Origin: an uncultured Methylococcaceae bacterium
Lineage (GTDB): Bacteria; Pseudomonadota; Gammaproteobacteria; Methylococcales; Methylococcaceae
Reading direction: 5' to 3'
Assembly: GCA_903934875.1 (NCBI GenBank)
Contig: CAIZPP010000159.1
Span: forward strand, 1 to 56,961
DNA length: 56,961 nucleotides
Both the position numbers and the translations under genes were made by a program. Below, in pieces: positions 1-9,971 of this stretch; within the stretch, counting starts at the first letter, position 1, and every line of letters begins with the position of its first letter. The notes under the pieces are model-generated. The model had not been told where the DNA came from and made no database searches. It was given only the letters and a program-made list of their open reading frames with translations.

Positions 1-138
1 CTGATGTTACGCAACCGTGTAGGCTGTAGCCCGGATGTTGTGGAGTGCGGCGACTCGTCGCCGCCTTTTGCGTCCAGCGGCGACGAGTCGCCGCACTCCA
101 CAAGTTGCCATCCTCTAGCGATGACTGCGTAACATCAG
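1..138. mobile_element. MITE-like element, family A, copy 1
   Basis: A 138-bp element with terminal inverted repeats ctgatgttacgca / tgcgtaacatcag. Inside is a long GC-rich palindrome whose arms read gtggagtgcggcgactcg and its complement. Copies of the same length lie at 6601-6738 (inverted) and 22094-22231. It has no coding capacity. The left flank is outside the window, so its target duplication cannot be tested. Confidence 0.85.
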
Positions 139-199
139 TTTGTTAAGATAAAAACGCAGTAAGTGGCTAATTGAAATACCCGCACTAAAATAGGCCTGA

Positions 200-1732
<1,533 letters not shown>

Positions 1733-1823
1733 CTTCGCTTGGAGTGGTGTACATCCCTTAGCGGAAAAAATGTTGCCACCCGACTGGCTATTTGCTGTTG
1801 AAAAAACTGAATGAGGCACCGGC

Positions 1824-2222
1824 TTGACAAGTTTTCCACTAATACTGCGCGACTCCTCCACCGCCACCCGCATTGACGGGGTGGTGTCTTTTGTTGGCGA
1901 GGATGCCTCCGGCAGCTTTGGCATCTTACCCGGCCATGCCCGATTCATGACCATCTTGGAACTGGGCCTGGCACGTTTCCGCCGCGCTGATGCGGCTTGG
2001 CAATACCTCGCCATGCCGGGGGCGGTGCTTTATTTTAAGGACAATCTACTCAGCCTCAGCACACGCCGGTATTTTCTCGACCAAGATTATGAGCGTATCA
2101 TTGACACTTTGACCAAACAATTATTGGCCGAGGAGGAAGCACTGCGGGAAGTCAAGCAAAGCCTGGCGCAGTTGGAGCAGGAAGTGTTGAAGCGGCTGTT
2201 GAAATTAGGAGACGGTGGGTAG
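1824..2222 (+). CDS. atpC: Alternative (N-type) F1F0 ATPase, F1 subunit epsilon
   Basis: 132-residue epsilon subunit of the alternative ATPase. The N-terminal beta-sandwich contains DASGSFGILPGHARFM, characteristic of this variant. The C-terminal part (about 88-130) is helical and charged. It would couple F1 to the rotor. It starts with TTG at 1824, with a gagg-type Shine-Dalgarno at about 1812-1816. It belongs with atpD upstream. A fair ribosome-binding sequence follows (aggagacggtgggtag, then ATG 2223), where atpQ would be expected. The 38-codon frame that begins there does not look like AtpQ, so the operon is broken at this point. Confidence 0.88.
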   Translation: MTSFPLILRDSSTATRIDGVVSFVGEDASGSFGILPGHARFMTILELGLARFRRADAAWQYLAMPGAVLYFKDNLLSLSTRRYFLDQDYERIIDTLTKQLLAEEEALREVKQSLAQLEQEVLKRLLKLGDGG

Positions 2223-2374
2223 ATGTTACAAACCCAACCAAAAGCTTTTTGCCGGGTAGCTTCCGGGCTGGGATTGTCAGTTCCGCTTAAACTCGTTAAA
2301 GTGGCTAGTGGTCAGACACAAATCATTGACTTTCATTAGCAATGGGCTTTACCGGAAACCTTCCATATCTGGTC

Positions 2375-2567
2375 AGCAATTCTCATTTTGGCTAAAAGGC
2401 CGTCATTCCAGCAGGGATGCAGGAATCCAGTCACAGGGACGTGAAGCCTCAAGCTTGCGATAGGCTTGCCGTAGCCCGTAGATTGCCATCCTTGGACTCT
2501 GGATTCCGGCACCCATGACCGGAATGACGGGCTATGTCTCACGCCTTGGCTCAAAATGAGAATTGCT
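2375..2567. mobile_element. Nested inverted-repeat element (cattcc type)
   Basis: The outer arms agcaattctcattttg (2375-2390) and caaaatgagaattgct (2552-2567) enclose a second inverted pair. That inner pair is gtcattccagcagggatg near 2402 against tgaccggaatgacgg near 2517-2531. No clear target duplication. It lies 3 bp from the next element. Confidence 0.7.
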
Positions 2568-2570
2568 TGA

Positions 2571-2699
2571 CTGATGTTACGTATTGGAGTGGCAAAGCTC
2601 GCTTTGCCTGTCAAGGCAAGCCTTGACACTCCAAAACGAATCTTCGCACATCGGCAATCCTTTGCAGATAACAGCGCAGGGGCCTGTGCGTAACATCAG
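2571..2699. mobile_element. MITE-like element with family A ends but a different core
   Basis: 129 bp beginning ctgatgttac and ending gtgcgtaacatcag, the terminal repeats of family A. The interior is unrelated to family A and carries smaller hairpins (caaagctcgctttg; tcaaggcaagccttga). No 7-bp target duplication is visible (tgcttga against ttactaa). Confidence 0.65.
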
Positions 2700-2901
2700 T
2701 TACTAAGCTACAGCTCTCATTTGCAAACGGAGGGAGACTGGTAGGTTTATTTTTGAAATACGCCTAAGGTGTGCGATCAATATCATCATGGCAAGCGATG
2801 CGCCGCAGTACGGCCTGATCACAGACGATTTCCAATGAGATTGTGTAGTTGCCCGTCACATGAATGTACTTGGCAAGTCTGCTTAAGAATAGCAGGCTTT
2901 C

Positions 2902-3537
2902 CTAACCACTAGCCACTTTTTCACCCACCCCCAGCCAACGGTCCAGCAAAGCATGGGACTCCTCCACACCCTGCTTGTCCAATGAAGAGAACAACTGCAC
3001 GGATATTTTCTCCTCGCCCAGCTCACGTTTTAAGGTCGTTTGGACTTTCAGCAGCGTTCCCTTGGCCGCGCCGCGACTCAGCTTGTCGGCTTTGGTGAGT
3101 GCAACATGCACGGGTAGGTTACAATGTCCGCACCATTCGAGCATTTGCCAGTCGAAACCGGTCAGCGGATGGCGTATGTCCATCAGCAGAAACACACCGC
3201 GCAACGATTGACGCTTTTGCAGATAGGTTTCCATGGCCTTGCCCCAGTTTTTCTGCACGGCATCCGGCACTTTGGCATAACCGTAGCCGGGCAGGTCAAC
3301 CAAGCGATGCGATTCGTCCAGCGTGAAAAAATTGAGCAACTGGGTGCGCCCCGGCGTTTTGCTGGTGCGTGCCAACGATTTCTGGCCGGTTATCGCATTG
3401 ATGGCACTGGATTTGCCCGCGTTCGAGCGTCCGGCAAAGGCGATTTCGTCGCCTTTGTCCGGCGGGGCATCGCGCAAATGCAATGCGCTGAGCAGGTATT
3501 GGGCTTGATGGTATAGGGGATTCATAAAGACACTCAT
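2902..3537 (-). CDS. engB: Ribosome biogenesis GTP-binding protein EngB (YihA/YsxC)
   Basis: Small TRAFAC-class GTPase acting in large-ribosomal-subunit assembly. G1 [10 protein letters not shown]3 DLPGYGYA and G4 TKADK are all present, followed by an SSL G5-like segment. Length 211 residues is normal. Start ATG 3537 ([10 protein letters not shown]); ATG 3525 is equally possible and neither has a good Shine-Dalgarno. It is divergent from the cytochrome c4 gene. The last codons and stop (KVASG, TAG) lie in one arm of an 18-bp inverted repeat whose partner is at 2298-2315, so the 3' end touches the rearranged region downstream. Confidence 0.95.
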   Translation of the reverse strand: MSVFMNPLYHQAQYLLSALHLRDAPPDKGDEIAFAGRSNAGKSSAINAITGQKSLARTSKTPGRTQLLNFFTLDESHRLVDLPGYGYAKVPDAVQKNWGKAMETYLQKRQSLRGVFLLMDIRHPLTGFDWQMLEWCGHCNLPVHVALTKADKLSRGAAKGTLLKVQTTLKRELGEEKISVQLFSSLDKQGVEESHALLDRWLGVGEKVASG

Positions 3538-3642
3538 TTTGGGTTGACTTTTCTAGTGTACCCGTATTTGATGCACCAGTTAAATTAAACCGTGCGGGGG
3601 GCATCCCATCCCGCACCAAGAATTCACAAGAGGCGTTAAAGA

Positions 3643-4260
3643 ATGAAAAAAAACACAATGATGGCGATTGGCTTGGCAATGTCTTTTGGCGCGGCACAAG
3701 CCCTTGCTGAGCAAACCCCGGCGGCTATTCCAGGCGATGCCGCCGCCGGCAAAACCAAGTCTGAAACCTGCGGCGGCTGCCACGGCGCAGACGGCAACCC
3801 GGCAGCGGCTGTCTTTCCCAAACTGGCGGGGCAACATCCCTCCTATCTGACCAAACAGTTGCGGGTGTTCAGGTCGCAAAAACGTGTCGATCAGATGGTG
3901 ATGAACACGATGGCGGAGTCGCTTACCGATGCCGACATTGCCGATATTAGTGCGTGGTTTGCGAAAAATAAAATCATTCCTGAAAAAGCGGAAAGCAATG
4001 ATTTGGGCCAAAAAATCTTCCGCACGGGCATACCCGCCAAAGCGGTGCCGGCTTGCGCCGCTTGCCACGGGCCTAAGGGGGAAGGCAACCCGACATCGGT
4101 TTATCCCGCCTTAGGAGGGCAATATTCTTCCTATGTCGGCAAGAGTTTACATGACTATAAGGCGGGCGAGCGCAGTAACGAGATCATGCAAACCATCGCC
4201 ATCCGTTTAAGCGACGAGGAAATCAACGCGGTCAGCGACTACGTTTCCGGCTTACAATAA
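3643..4260 (+). CDS. Cytochrome c4, diheme, periplasmic
   Basis: 205-residue precursor with a signal peptide (residues 1-22, cut after ALA). It has two class I cytochrome c domains, each with one heme site: CGGCH at 43-47 and CAACH at 138-142. It carries electrons between the bc1 complex or other donors and terminal oxidases in the periplasm. Start ATG follows aagaggcg. The order engB, cytochrome c4, dsbA, EEP hydrolase matches other gammaproteobacteria such as Pseudomonas. A terminator follows directly. Confidence 0.93.
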   Translation: MKKNTMMAIGLAMSFGAAQALAEQTPAAIPGDAAAGKTKSETCGGCHGADGNPAAAVFPKLAGQHPSYLTKQLRVFRSQKRVDQMVMNTMAESLTDADIADISAWFAKNKIIPEKAESNDLGQKIFRTGIPAKAVPACAACHGPKGEGNPTSVYPALGGQYSSYVGKSLHDYKAGERSNEIMQTIAIRLSDEEINAVSDYVSGLQ

Positions 4261-4266
4261 GTCTCT

Positions 4267-4311
4267 AGGCGGGCCTTGAAGCGCCCTTGCCGTAAGGCCC
4301 GCCTGCTTTTT
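4267..4311 (+). terminator. Rho-independent terminator after cytochrome c4
   Basis: Stem aggcgggcctt (4267-4277) pairs with aaggcccgcct (4294-4304) and is followed by gcttttt. It separates the cytochrome gene from dsbA. Confidence 0.8.
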
Positions 4312-4350
4312 CCATTACAATGCATCCTCTAACTACATACGGAGTAGGCA

Positions 4351-5004
4351 ATGCTGAAATCGGTTTTGAGTTTGGTTTTTTTATTGTTCGCATACACCAC
4401 GGTTGGCATCGCCGCAGAAGCACCCAAGACCGCTGCGGCGGGTGCCGAGCTGCCCTACGATGTGGTGAAGCCGCCACATCCCACCAATGACCCGGCAAAA
4501 ATCGAAGTGCTGGAGTTTTTCTGGTACGGTTGCCCCCATTGCTATCACTTTGAACCCTATATCAAAGCCTGGTTGAAAACCAAGCCGGATAATGTCGTAT
4601 TTATCCGTCAACCGGCTATTTTCAACCCCCATTGGGCTGCCCACGCCAAGGCTTTTTTTACTGCGGAAAGTTTAGGGGTGTTGGATAAAGTGCATGAAGA
4701 TTTCTACGATGCCATTCAGAACAAGAAAGAAACTTTAGAGTCTGAAGCCGACCTCGCCAAATTTTTCACCGCCCACGGCGTAAAAGAGGAAGACTTCCAC
4801 AAAGCCTACAAATCTTTTGCGGTTGACGCGAAAATGCGCCAGGCCGAGGCGCTGGCACCGAGCTATGGCATAGACGGAACCCCCACCTTGATCATCAATG
4901 GCAAATACCGGATCGGAGCCGGAAAGGCAAAGAGTTTTGACACCATGATCGAAACAGCCAATGCCTTAATCAAGCAAGAAAGCCCGGCCAAACATTCCAA
5001 ATGA
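4351..5004 (+). CDS. dsbA: Thiol:disulfide interchange protein DsbA
   Basis: Periplasmic oxidant that introduces disulfides into exported proteins and is reoxidised by DsbB. Signal peptide (residues 1-22), thioredoxin fold with active site CPHC at 61-64 and the cis-proline loop GTPT at 176-179. 217 residues, normal. Start ATG preceded by ggagtagg. Located after cytochrome c4 in the conserved block. Confidence 0.94.
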   Translation: MLKSVLSLVFLLFAYTTVGIAAEAPKTAAAGAELPYDVVKPPHPTNDPAKIEVLEFFWYGCPHCYHFEPYIKAWLKTKPDNVVFIRQPAIFNPHWAAHAKAFFTAESLGVLDKVHEDFYDAIQNKKETLESEADLAKFFTAHGVKEEDFHKAYKSFAVDAKMRQAEALAPSYGIDGTPTLIINGKYRIGAGKAKSFDTMIETANALIKQESPAKHSK

Positions 5005-5040
5005 CGGCATGAATAGTATGGCAATTACAGGGGTAACCCT

Positions 5041-5910
5041 TTGAAGAGGAATACTAACGCCGTTGAGTCCAAGCACCCTCCCGCGCCGCTGGATAAGCTG
5101 CGGGGGGGTCGAATTTTAGAGCTTGATGCAACCGGCGGAAACGGGCAACGCGGACTTACTAGTCTGAAACTGGCCAGCTTCAACATCCAGACTGGCATCA
5201 ATACTTCAGCCTATCACGAATATCTCACCGGCGGTTGGCGGCATGTGTTCCCCAGCGACCGGCGCATCCGCAATCTGAATCGGATCGCCAAATTGTTAAC
5301 ACCTTTTGACCTCGTCGGACTACAGGAGGTGGATGGCGGCGGGTCACGCAGCCACTTCATCGTCCAAGCCGAATATCTCGCCGAAAGAGCGGGATTCTCG
5401 CATTGGCACAACCAAATCAACCGGCGCATAGGCAACATTGCCCTGAACAGCAATGGCCTGTTGAGCCGGTTGCAGCCAGTTGCGGTTGAGGATTATAGCT
5501 TACCCGGAGTGCCCGGCAGAGGTGCCTTGGTGGCCCGTTTTGGCACGGCAACAGGCGGCACCCTGCATTTATGCGTAATGCACCTCGCACTCAGCAGAAA
5601 CGCCCGCATGAAGCAGTTAGCCTTTGTTGCCGAGGTCATACGCGACTTGCCGCATGTGATTTTGATGGGGGATTTGAACTGTGCCCATGATTCTCCCGAA
5701 ATCCGCTTTCTCACCCATTCGACACGGTTGTGCGACCCCTTGTGCGAGGTTAAAACCTTCCCAAGCTGGAAACCCCGCATCATGCTCGACCATATCCTAG
5801 TCACCCCGGAAATCCGGGTGGACAAGCTGTGGGCAATCAACTTCGCCTGCTCCGACCACTTGCCCATCGCCATGCATATCACCCTGCCCGAGGGCTTGAG
5901 CCTAGGCTGA
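5041..5910 (+). CDS. Endonuclease/exonuclease/phosphatase (EEP) family hydrolase
   Basis: Metal-dependent phosphoesterase fold. The recognisable motifs in order are SFNIQTG (about 47-53), LQEVD, GDLNCAHDS, LDHIL and the terminal SDHLPI. The substrate cannot be told from sequence. The first 40 residues are low-complexity and not part of the domain. The only sensible start seen is TTG 5041, with aggggt about 6 bases upstream. It follows dsbA by 36 bp, so the two are probably co-transcribed, as in related genomes. Confidence 0.85.
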   Translation: MKRNTNAVESKHPPAPLDKLRGGRILELDATGGNGQRGLTSLKLASFNIQTGINTSAYHEYLTGGWRHVFPSDRRIRNLNRIAKLLTPFDLVGLQEVDGGGSRSHFIVQAEYLAERAGFSHWHNQINRRIGNIALNSNGLLSRLQPVAVEDYSLPGVPGRGALVARFGTATGGTLHLCVMHLALSRNARMKQLAFVAEVIRDLPHVILMGDLNCAHDSPEIRFLTHSTRLCDPLCEVKTFPSWKPRIMLDHILVTPEIRVDKLWAINFACSDHLPIAMHITLPEGLSLG

Positions 5911-6050
5911 GCCGATGCCTCCCCCACGGCACAGGACCGGGATAGTGGCAATCCCTGTGAAACGGAGAAATGTCTAGGAGCGGTGTTGTCTTATGGGCTT
6001 GGGTATTCAATAATCAACGCTTAAAAACTGCCATCCGCAAAGAGTGAACC

Positions 6051-6590
6051 ATGACTAAAATCGGCATATTTTTCGGGACAGAAACTGGTACAACCCGGCT
6101 CATCGCCAAGAAGATACACAAACTACTGGGGGATGAAGTCGCATCCAAACCGGTCAATGTCAACCGTACGGCAGCTGCGGATTTTCTTCAATATGACGCG
6201 CTCATCCTTGGGGTTCCCAGCTATGGCGACGGGGCACTGCCCGGACGCAGCGCAAAATGCATCGAAGCCAATTGGGAGGAGTTCTTGCAGGGGCTAGGGG
6301 AGGTTGACCTTACCGGCAAGCGCATTGCATTGTTCGGCCTTGGCGCACAGGAAAGATACGCCGATTGTTTTGCCAGCTCGATGATCCAATTGTATCGGGT
6401 GCTGAAGAATTACGGTGCGGATATCGTCGGTGCTTGGAGCACGGAGGGCTACCAATTCAAACACTCCGCATCCATCGTCGATGGGCGTTTCGTCGGATTG
6501 GTCATCGACCAGCGCACCCAAGGCATGCTGACGGATCAACGCATCCAGGTTTGGGTGGAGCAGATCAAGCCCTTATTGACTGTGACGTGA
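6051..6590 (+). CDS. Flavodoxin, long-chain, NifF-like
   Basis: 179-residue FMN electron carrier. The phosphate loop is GTETGTT (10-16). The FMN-stacking loops are at PSYGDGALPG (about 61-70) and YADCF. The start KIGIFFGTETG, the NVNRT and the later FALFGLGAQ-like segment resemble nitrogenase flavodoxin NifF more than other flavodoxins, but no nif gene is in the window, so FldA-type roles are equally possible. ATG follows aagagtg. A family A element begins 10 bp after the stop, flanked by a perfect 7-bp duplication. Confidence 0.88.
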   Translation: MTKIGIFFGTETGTTRLIAKKIHKLLGDEVASKPVNVNRTAAADFLQYDALILGVPSYGDGALPGRSAKCIEANWEEFLQGLGEVDLTGKRIALFGLGAQERYADCFASSMIQLYRVLKNYGADIVGAWSTEGYQFKHSASIVDGRFVGLVIDQRTQGMLTDQRIQVWVEQIKPLLTVT

Positions 6591-6593
6591 CAC

Positions 6594-6745
6594 TTAGGCA
6601 CTTATGTTACGCAGTCATCGCTAGAGGATGGCAACTTGTGGAGTGCGGCGACTCGTCGCCGCTGGACGCAACAGGCGGCGAGGAGTCGCCGCACTCCACA
6701 ACATCCGGGCTACAGCCTACACGGTTGCGTAACATCAGTTAGGCA
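6594..6745. mobile_element. MITE-like element, family A, copy 2 (inverted) with 7-bp target duplication
   Basis: The element is 6601-6738 (138 bp), inverted relative to copy 1, with one mismatch in one end. It is flanked by a perfect 7-bp direct repeat ttaggca (6594-6600 and 6739-6745). The insertion lies inside a TACAGCG-family repeat whose remaining part runs to 6811. Confidence 0.9.
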
Positions 6746-6811
6746 TTGAAACTGAATATCCTGCCCTTGCATTCCAGCTATCAAGTCACTCTTGATGTTG
6801 AAAATGCTGTA
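6742..6811 (-). repeat. TACAGCG-family repeat end, abutting a stop codon
   Basis: On the minus strand it reads tacagcattttcaacatcaa followed by gagtgacttgatagct and then aagggcaggatattcagtt. This matches the segment at 7891-7980 and the last bases of the window (56916-56961). It ends 4 bp from the stop of the DUF4124 gene. Confidence 0.75.
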
Positions 6812-6815
6812 ACGC

Positions 6816-7883
6816 CTAGGGCCAGTGGCCGCTAAGAGTCAAACCCCTCTCAATATTAGGCGCAAAGCCGGCACGGATGTTTTTTACCGCATCACCCGCG
6901 CAAACCTCGTCTCCAATGCTGGACATATGGCAGGAAGTGTCGAGGAAAAGCGTGTCGCTGGTTTTGCCTGGAATGCGCACCACCAGCAAAGCCACATCCT
7001 TTTCATCGCGGGGACTCGCCGTTTGCAAGATGGTCGAGGTTTCCGTCACCAACACCTTTTTTGACGCGGACTCCACGTACTCCTTCGCCAAAGACCAAGC
7101 CAAATCACAAACCGCTGGTTTGCAGCTTACCACACTGAGAATGCCAACATCGGCGCTGGAACCCTGCGGATGCCAGTCCAGGCTACCGTACTCGGGATGA
7201 AGCTTCATGTTTTCCAAGCTTTTGAAACGTTCCAAGTCTCTGTCATAAGCAAGGACAAACTCCTGTTTGGAACTTTGCAGCGCCTTTATTTTCTCCTGGT
7301 AGCTGGCACTCTGGTGGCGCGTCATCTCGATATTGTCGCGCAGATTCTTCGGTATGGGCTGGCCGGAGAGTTCCATTTCCGCCGCCCGCTTGACTTGCGA
7401 CCGAAGGTTTTCTTCCTGATGCTGCCGATTGGATTCGGCTATCTTGATGGTTGATTCCAAGGTATTGATCTTATTCTGCAACGCCATCTGCATTTCTTCA
7501 ACGCTTCGGTAGCTTCTCAGCAAAGACAGGTCACTATCTTTTTGCTGGGAAAGTACCTTTTGCTGGTCTATGCGCAACTGGTTGAGACGTTTGATCTGCT
7601 CCAACTGCTCCGGGGTTTTCTGCCCTTCGACTAGCTCTATGGTCCGTGCATCGGGGTTCAGCTTGGCACGGGGGCGTTTGGATTCCTCTGGCGGCACCTG
7701 ATCCATATAATGGACTAGGCCCTGGTCATCCACCCAACGGAATGTTTCTGCGACAATTGCAGGGGCGCAAAACATTAATATGGCACCCAACAAGCACAGC
7801 GTTTTCAACCTCAAATGGTTGCTTGATAAGGCATAGCGTGGTGCAATATATTTTTTTAAATCAGAGATTGTTTGATTACTCAT
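6816..7883 (-). CDS. DUF4124-domain periplasmic/envelope protein with coiled coil
   Basis: 355 residues from ATG 7883. A hydrophobic signal segment (about 27-45, LCLLGAILMFCAPAIVA) is followed by the DUF4124 signature ETFRWVDDQGLVHY. Then come a long Q/E/K/R-rich coiled coil (about 90-225) and a C-terminal domain with four cysteines. Function unknown; DUF4124 proteins are exported. A copy of the TACAGCG repeat overlaps codons 16-30 and another lies 7 bp before ATG 7883. The extension before the signal peptide is long, so TTG 7808 (MKTLCLLG) may be the real start. Repeats bracket the gene in inverted orientation. Confidence 0.75.
   Translation of the reverse strand: MSNQTISDLKKYIAPRYALSSNHLRLKTLCLLGAILMFCAPAIVAETFRWVDDQGLVHYMDQVPPEESKRPRAKLNPDARTIELVEGQKTPEQLEQIKRLNQLRIDQQKVLSQQKDSDLSLLRSYRSVEEMQMALQNKINTLESTIKIAESNRQHQEENLRSQVKRAAEMELSGQPIPKNLRDNIEMTRHQSASYQEKIKALQSSKQEFVLAYDRDLERFKSLENMKLHPEYGSLDWHPQGSSADVGILSVVSCKPAVCDLAWSLAKEYVESASKKVLVTETSTILQTASPRDEKDVALLVVRIPGKTSDTLFLDTSCHMSSIGDEVCAGDAVKNIRAGFAPNIERGLTLSGHWP
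7796..7838 (+). repeat. TACAGCG-family repeat inside the 5' end of the DUF4124 gene
   Basis: acagcgttttcaacctcaa, then ggttgcttgata. It matches the family consensus over more than 30 bases. It lies within the reading frame of the DUF4124 gene (minus strand), which casts doubt on the upstream start. Confidence 0.6.
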
Positions 7884-7890
7884 TTTTAGT

Positions 7891-8197
7891 TACAGCGCTT
7901 TCAACAACAACATGTTACTTGATAGCTGGCATGAAAGGGCAAAGTATTCAGTTAACTTCAAGCGTTAACTGAATATCCTTTTTAGGTATATTTTAAAGAT
8001 GAAAACGCTGTTCATAAAAATTTTACCATGCTTCAAATAGACATTATCATAAAGCCATCTAGCGTCGGCGCAACTGCTGGACCAAAGGGCGGTCTCTGAT
8101 AGAGTCTAATATACGTTTCAAAAATGTATGTCAACTATTCATTTAAACGCATGTAATCTAACGTAACAAGTCATTATTCGATGTTAAAAACGCTGTC
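7891..8197. mobile_element. TACAGCG-family inverted-repeat element between pyrE and the DUF4124 gene
   Basis: Left end tacagcgctttcaacaaca at 7891; right end gatgttaaaaacgctgtc at 8180-8197, with another internal end gatgaaaacgctgt near 7998-8011. The segment after 8000 (ttcataaaaattttaccatg and onward to catttaaacgc) is related to 32440-32520. The right end overlaps the last codons and stop of pyrE, and the left end is 7 bp from the DUF4124 start. It fills this 290-bp intergenic gap; no gene is seen in it. Confidence 0.65.
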
Positions 8198-8842
8198 GTT
8201 GCCATGAATGCCATATTGCTCCCGATACGGCAAAATGGCGGCTAACGGCGTTGACAATCCACGCTCTTTGAGAAATTCGATGATATCGGCTAGCGTAATG
8301 ACAGCGTAAACCGGAATGGCATAATTTTCCATAACCTCCTCAATAGCCGAAACCCCACCCTTCCCTTTCTCCTGTCGATCCAAGGCAATAAGGACACCAC
8401 AAGGCTCGGCACCCGCATTGCGGATAATTTCAACCGATTCCCGCACGGAGGTTCCCGCCGTGATCACATCGTCCAATATCAACACGGAACCCCGCAGCGG
8501 AGTTCCCACCAGCACTCCGCCCTCGCCATGGTCCTTGGCCTCTTTGCGGTTAAACGCAAAAGGCACCTCCTGCCCGGTGGCACGGACCAGCGCGATTGCA
8601 GCAGTGCTTACTAACGGGATGCCTTTGTAGGCAGGCCCATAAAGCACGTCCGCACGAATGCCAGCCTGCAGATAGGCCTGAGCATAAAACTCGCCCAACT
8701 TTGCCAAACGCCCACCTGTGTCGAACAAGCCGGTATTAAAAAAATAAGGGCTTTGCCTACCAGACTTCAAAGTGAATTCACCAAAACGCAATACCCCGCA
8801 ATCAATGGCATAAGAGATAAAGTCTCGCTGGAATTCCTGCAT
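8174..8842 (-). CDS. pyrE: Orotate phosphoribosyltransferase
   Basis: Joins orotate to PRPP giving OMP, the fifth step of pyrimidine synthesis, in the cytosol. The PRPP-binding motif [13 protein letters not shown] is intact, and [22 protein letters not shown] and the length of 222 residues are those of PyrE. ATG start at 8842. The last residues (DSVFNIE and stop) are encoded by sequence matching the end of the TACAGCG repeat, so the repeat may have replaced the native C-terminus. Confidence 0.95.
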   Translation of the reverse strand: MQEFQRDFISYAIDCGVLRFGEFTLKSGRQSPYFFNTGLFDTGGRLAKLGEFYAQAYLQAGIRADVLYGPAYKGIPLVSTAAIALVRATGQEVPFAFNRKEAKDHGEGGVLVGTPLRGSVLILDDVITAGTSVRESVEIIRNAGAEPCGVLIALDRQEKGKGGVSAIEEVMENYAIPVYAVITLADIIEFLKERGLSTPLAAILPYREQYGIHGNDSVFNIE

Positions 8843-8868
8843 TATGATTTCCTGATTTTACTGGTCGT

Positions 8869-9864
8869 TTAGGGAACGGCGACACGGCGAATCAATTCGT
8901 GGATAAACTGGTCCGCCGAGATGCCTTCCGCCTCCGCCTCATAGGACAGGATAAGGCGATGCCGCAACACGTCATAAGCAATCGACTGGATATCCTCAGG
9001 GGTGACGAAATCCCTTCCTTGTAGCCATGCCCTGGCACGGGCGCAACGGTCCAAGGCAATCGTGGCGCGGGGACTAGCGCCGTATTGGAGCCACCGGCCC
9101 AAATCCTCGCCGTAGGCGCTTGGGTTTCGCGTGGCCAGCACCAATTGCAGAAGGTATTCCTCCAAAGGATCGGCCATGAACAGATCGAGCACTTCCGTCC
9201 GGGCTTGAAACAAAACCCTCTGTGGAATCGGCTCGAATTCAATCAAAGGCCCGCCCCCCTCCTTGCCGCGTGCTTCATTTCGCACCAGATGTAAAATTTC
9301 GCGCTCATGCCTTGCCTCAGGATAGCCGATACGGACATACAGCAAGAAACGGTCAAGCTGGGCCTCCGGCAGGGGATAGGTACCCTCCTGCTCGATTGGA
9401 TTTTGCGTCGCCATCACTAAAAACAAAGACGGTAGCGGATAGGTTTTGCTGCCCACGGTAATTTGGCGCTCGCCCATAGCCTCCAACAGCGCCGACTGCA
9501 CTTTGGCCGGAGAACGGTTGATTTCGTCCGCCAAAACCAAATTGTGGAACAAAGGGCCCTGCTGGAAATGGAAAGAACCATCCTGTGGCCGATAGATATC
9601 GGTTCCGGTCAAATCGGCTGGCAACAAGTCTGGAGTAAACTGTATGCGATGGAAATTCCCCTCCACTCCCTTGCCGAGAACATTGATGGCGCGGGTTTTC
9701 GCCAAACCCGGCGCGCCCTCCACTAAGATATGCCCATCTGCCAACAAGGCAAGGAGCATTCGTTCAATCAGCACCTCCTGGCCTATTACTTGGCTGGTGG
9801 CGAAAGTGCGCAGCCTTTGCAATTCGTTTTGCGCATCGGATAAGGCAGGGTTGGTATCGGTCAT
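8869..9864 (-). CDS. MoxR-family AAA+ ATPase
   Basis: AAA+ chaperone-like ATPase of the MoxR family, usually working with VWA-domain proteins in maturation of enzymes or envelope proteins. Walker A is the unusual GAPGLAKT. Walker B is LVLADEINRSPAK. The sensor regions are MATQNPIEQEGTYPLPEAQLDR-type and SPRATIAL near the C-terminus. ATG 9864 (MTDTNPALSD) gives 331 residues; an upstream in-frame ATG at 9945 adds a hydrophobic stretch atypical for the family. No VWA or DUF58 partner lies beside it, unlike most moxR loci. Confidence 0.88.
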   Translation of the reverse strand: MTDTNPALSDAQNELQRLRTFATSQVIGQEVLIERMLLALLADGHILVEGAPGLAKTRAINVLGKGVEGNFHRIQFTPDLLPADLTGTDIYRPQDGSFHFQQGPLFHNLVLADEINRSPAKVQSALLEAMGERQITVGSKTYPLPSLFLVMATQNPIEQEGTYPLPEAQLDRFLLYVRIGYPEARHEREILHLVRNEARGKEGGGPLIEFEPIPQRVLFQARTEVLDLFMADPLEEYLLQLVLATRNPSAYGEDLGRWLQYGASPRATIALDRCARARAWLQGRDFVTPEDIQSIAYDVLRHRLILSYEAEAEGISADQFIHELIRRVAVP

Positions 9865-9971
9865 AATTTTAACGGCAGGTCTGTAGGGGATATAATTACT
9901 AAGGGCTATTATAATATAAATAAAATTTGCTGATTCAAACCCCAACTTCTTTACTGATACAAACCAGACAC

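Larger units (their letters stand above)
2223..2901. other. Gene-free repeat graveyard replacing the rest of the N-ATPase operon
   Basis: 679 bp with no supported gene. It holds two abutting repeat elements (2375-2567 and 2571-2699). An 18-bp inverted repeat differing at one base brackets it: 2298-2315 on the left and 2902-2919, inside the end of engB, on the right. A 38-codon frame at 2223-2339 and a 45-codon minus-strand frame at about 2766-2902 are open but unrecognised. Confidence 0.6.

Noticed and set aside
1-138. Short frames with CGDSSP-like peptides in and around the family A and B elements (for example at 1530-1761, 6365-6742 and 22026-22328)
   Set aside because: They are translations of the palindromic repeats in several frames; the repeated peptide comes from the hairpin, not from a gene.
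2766-2902. 45-codon minus-strand frame beside engB (contains ISLEIVCDQAVLRRIACHDD)
   Set aside because: No start codon with a ribosome-binding site and no family recognised; kept only as a possible remnant.
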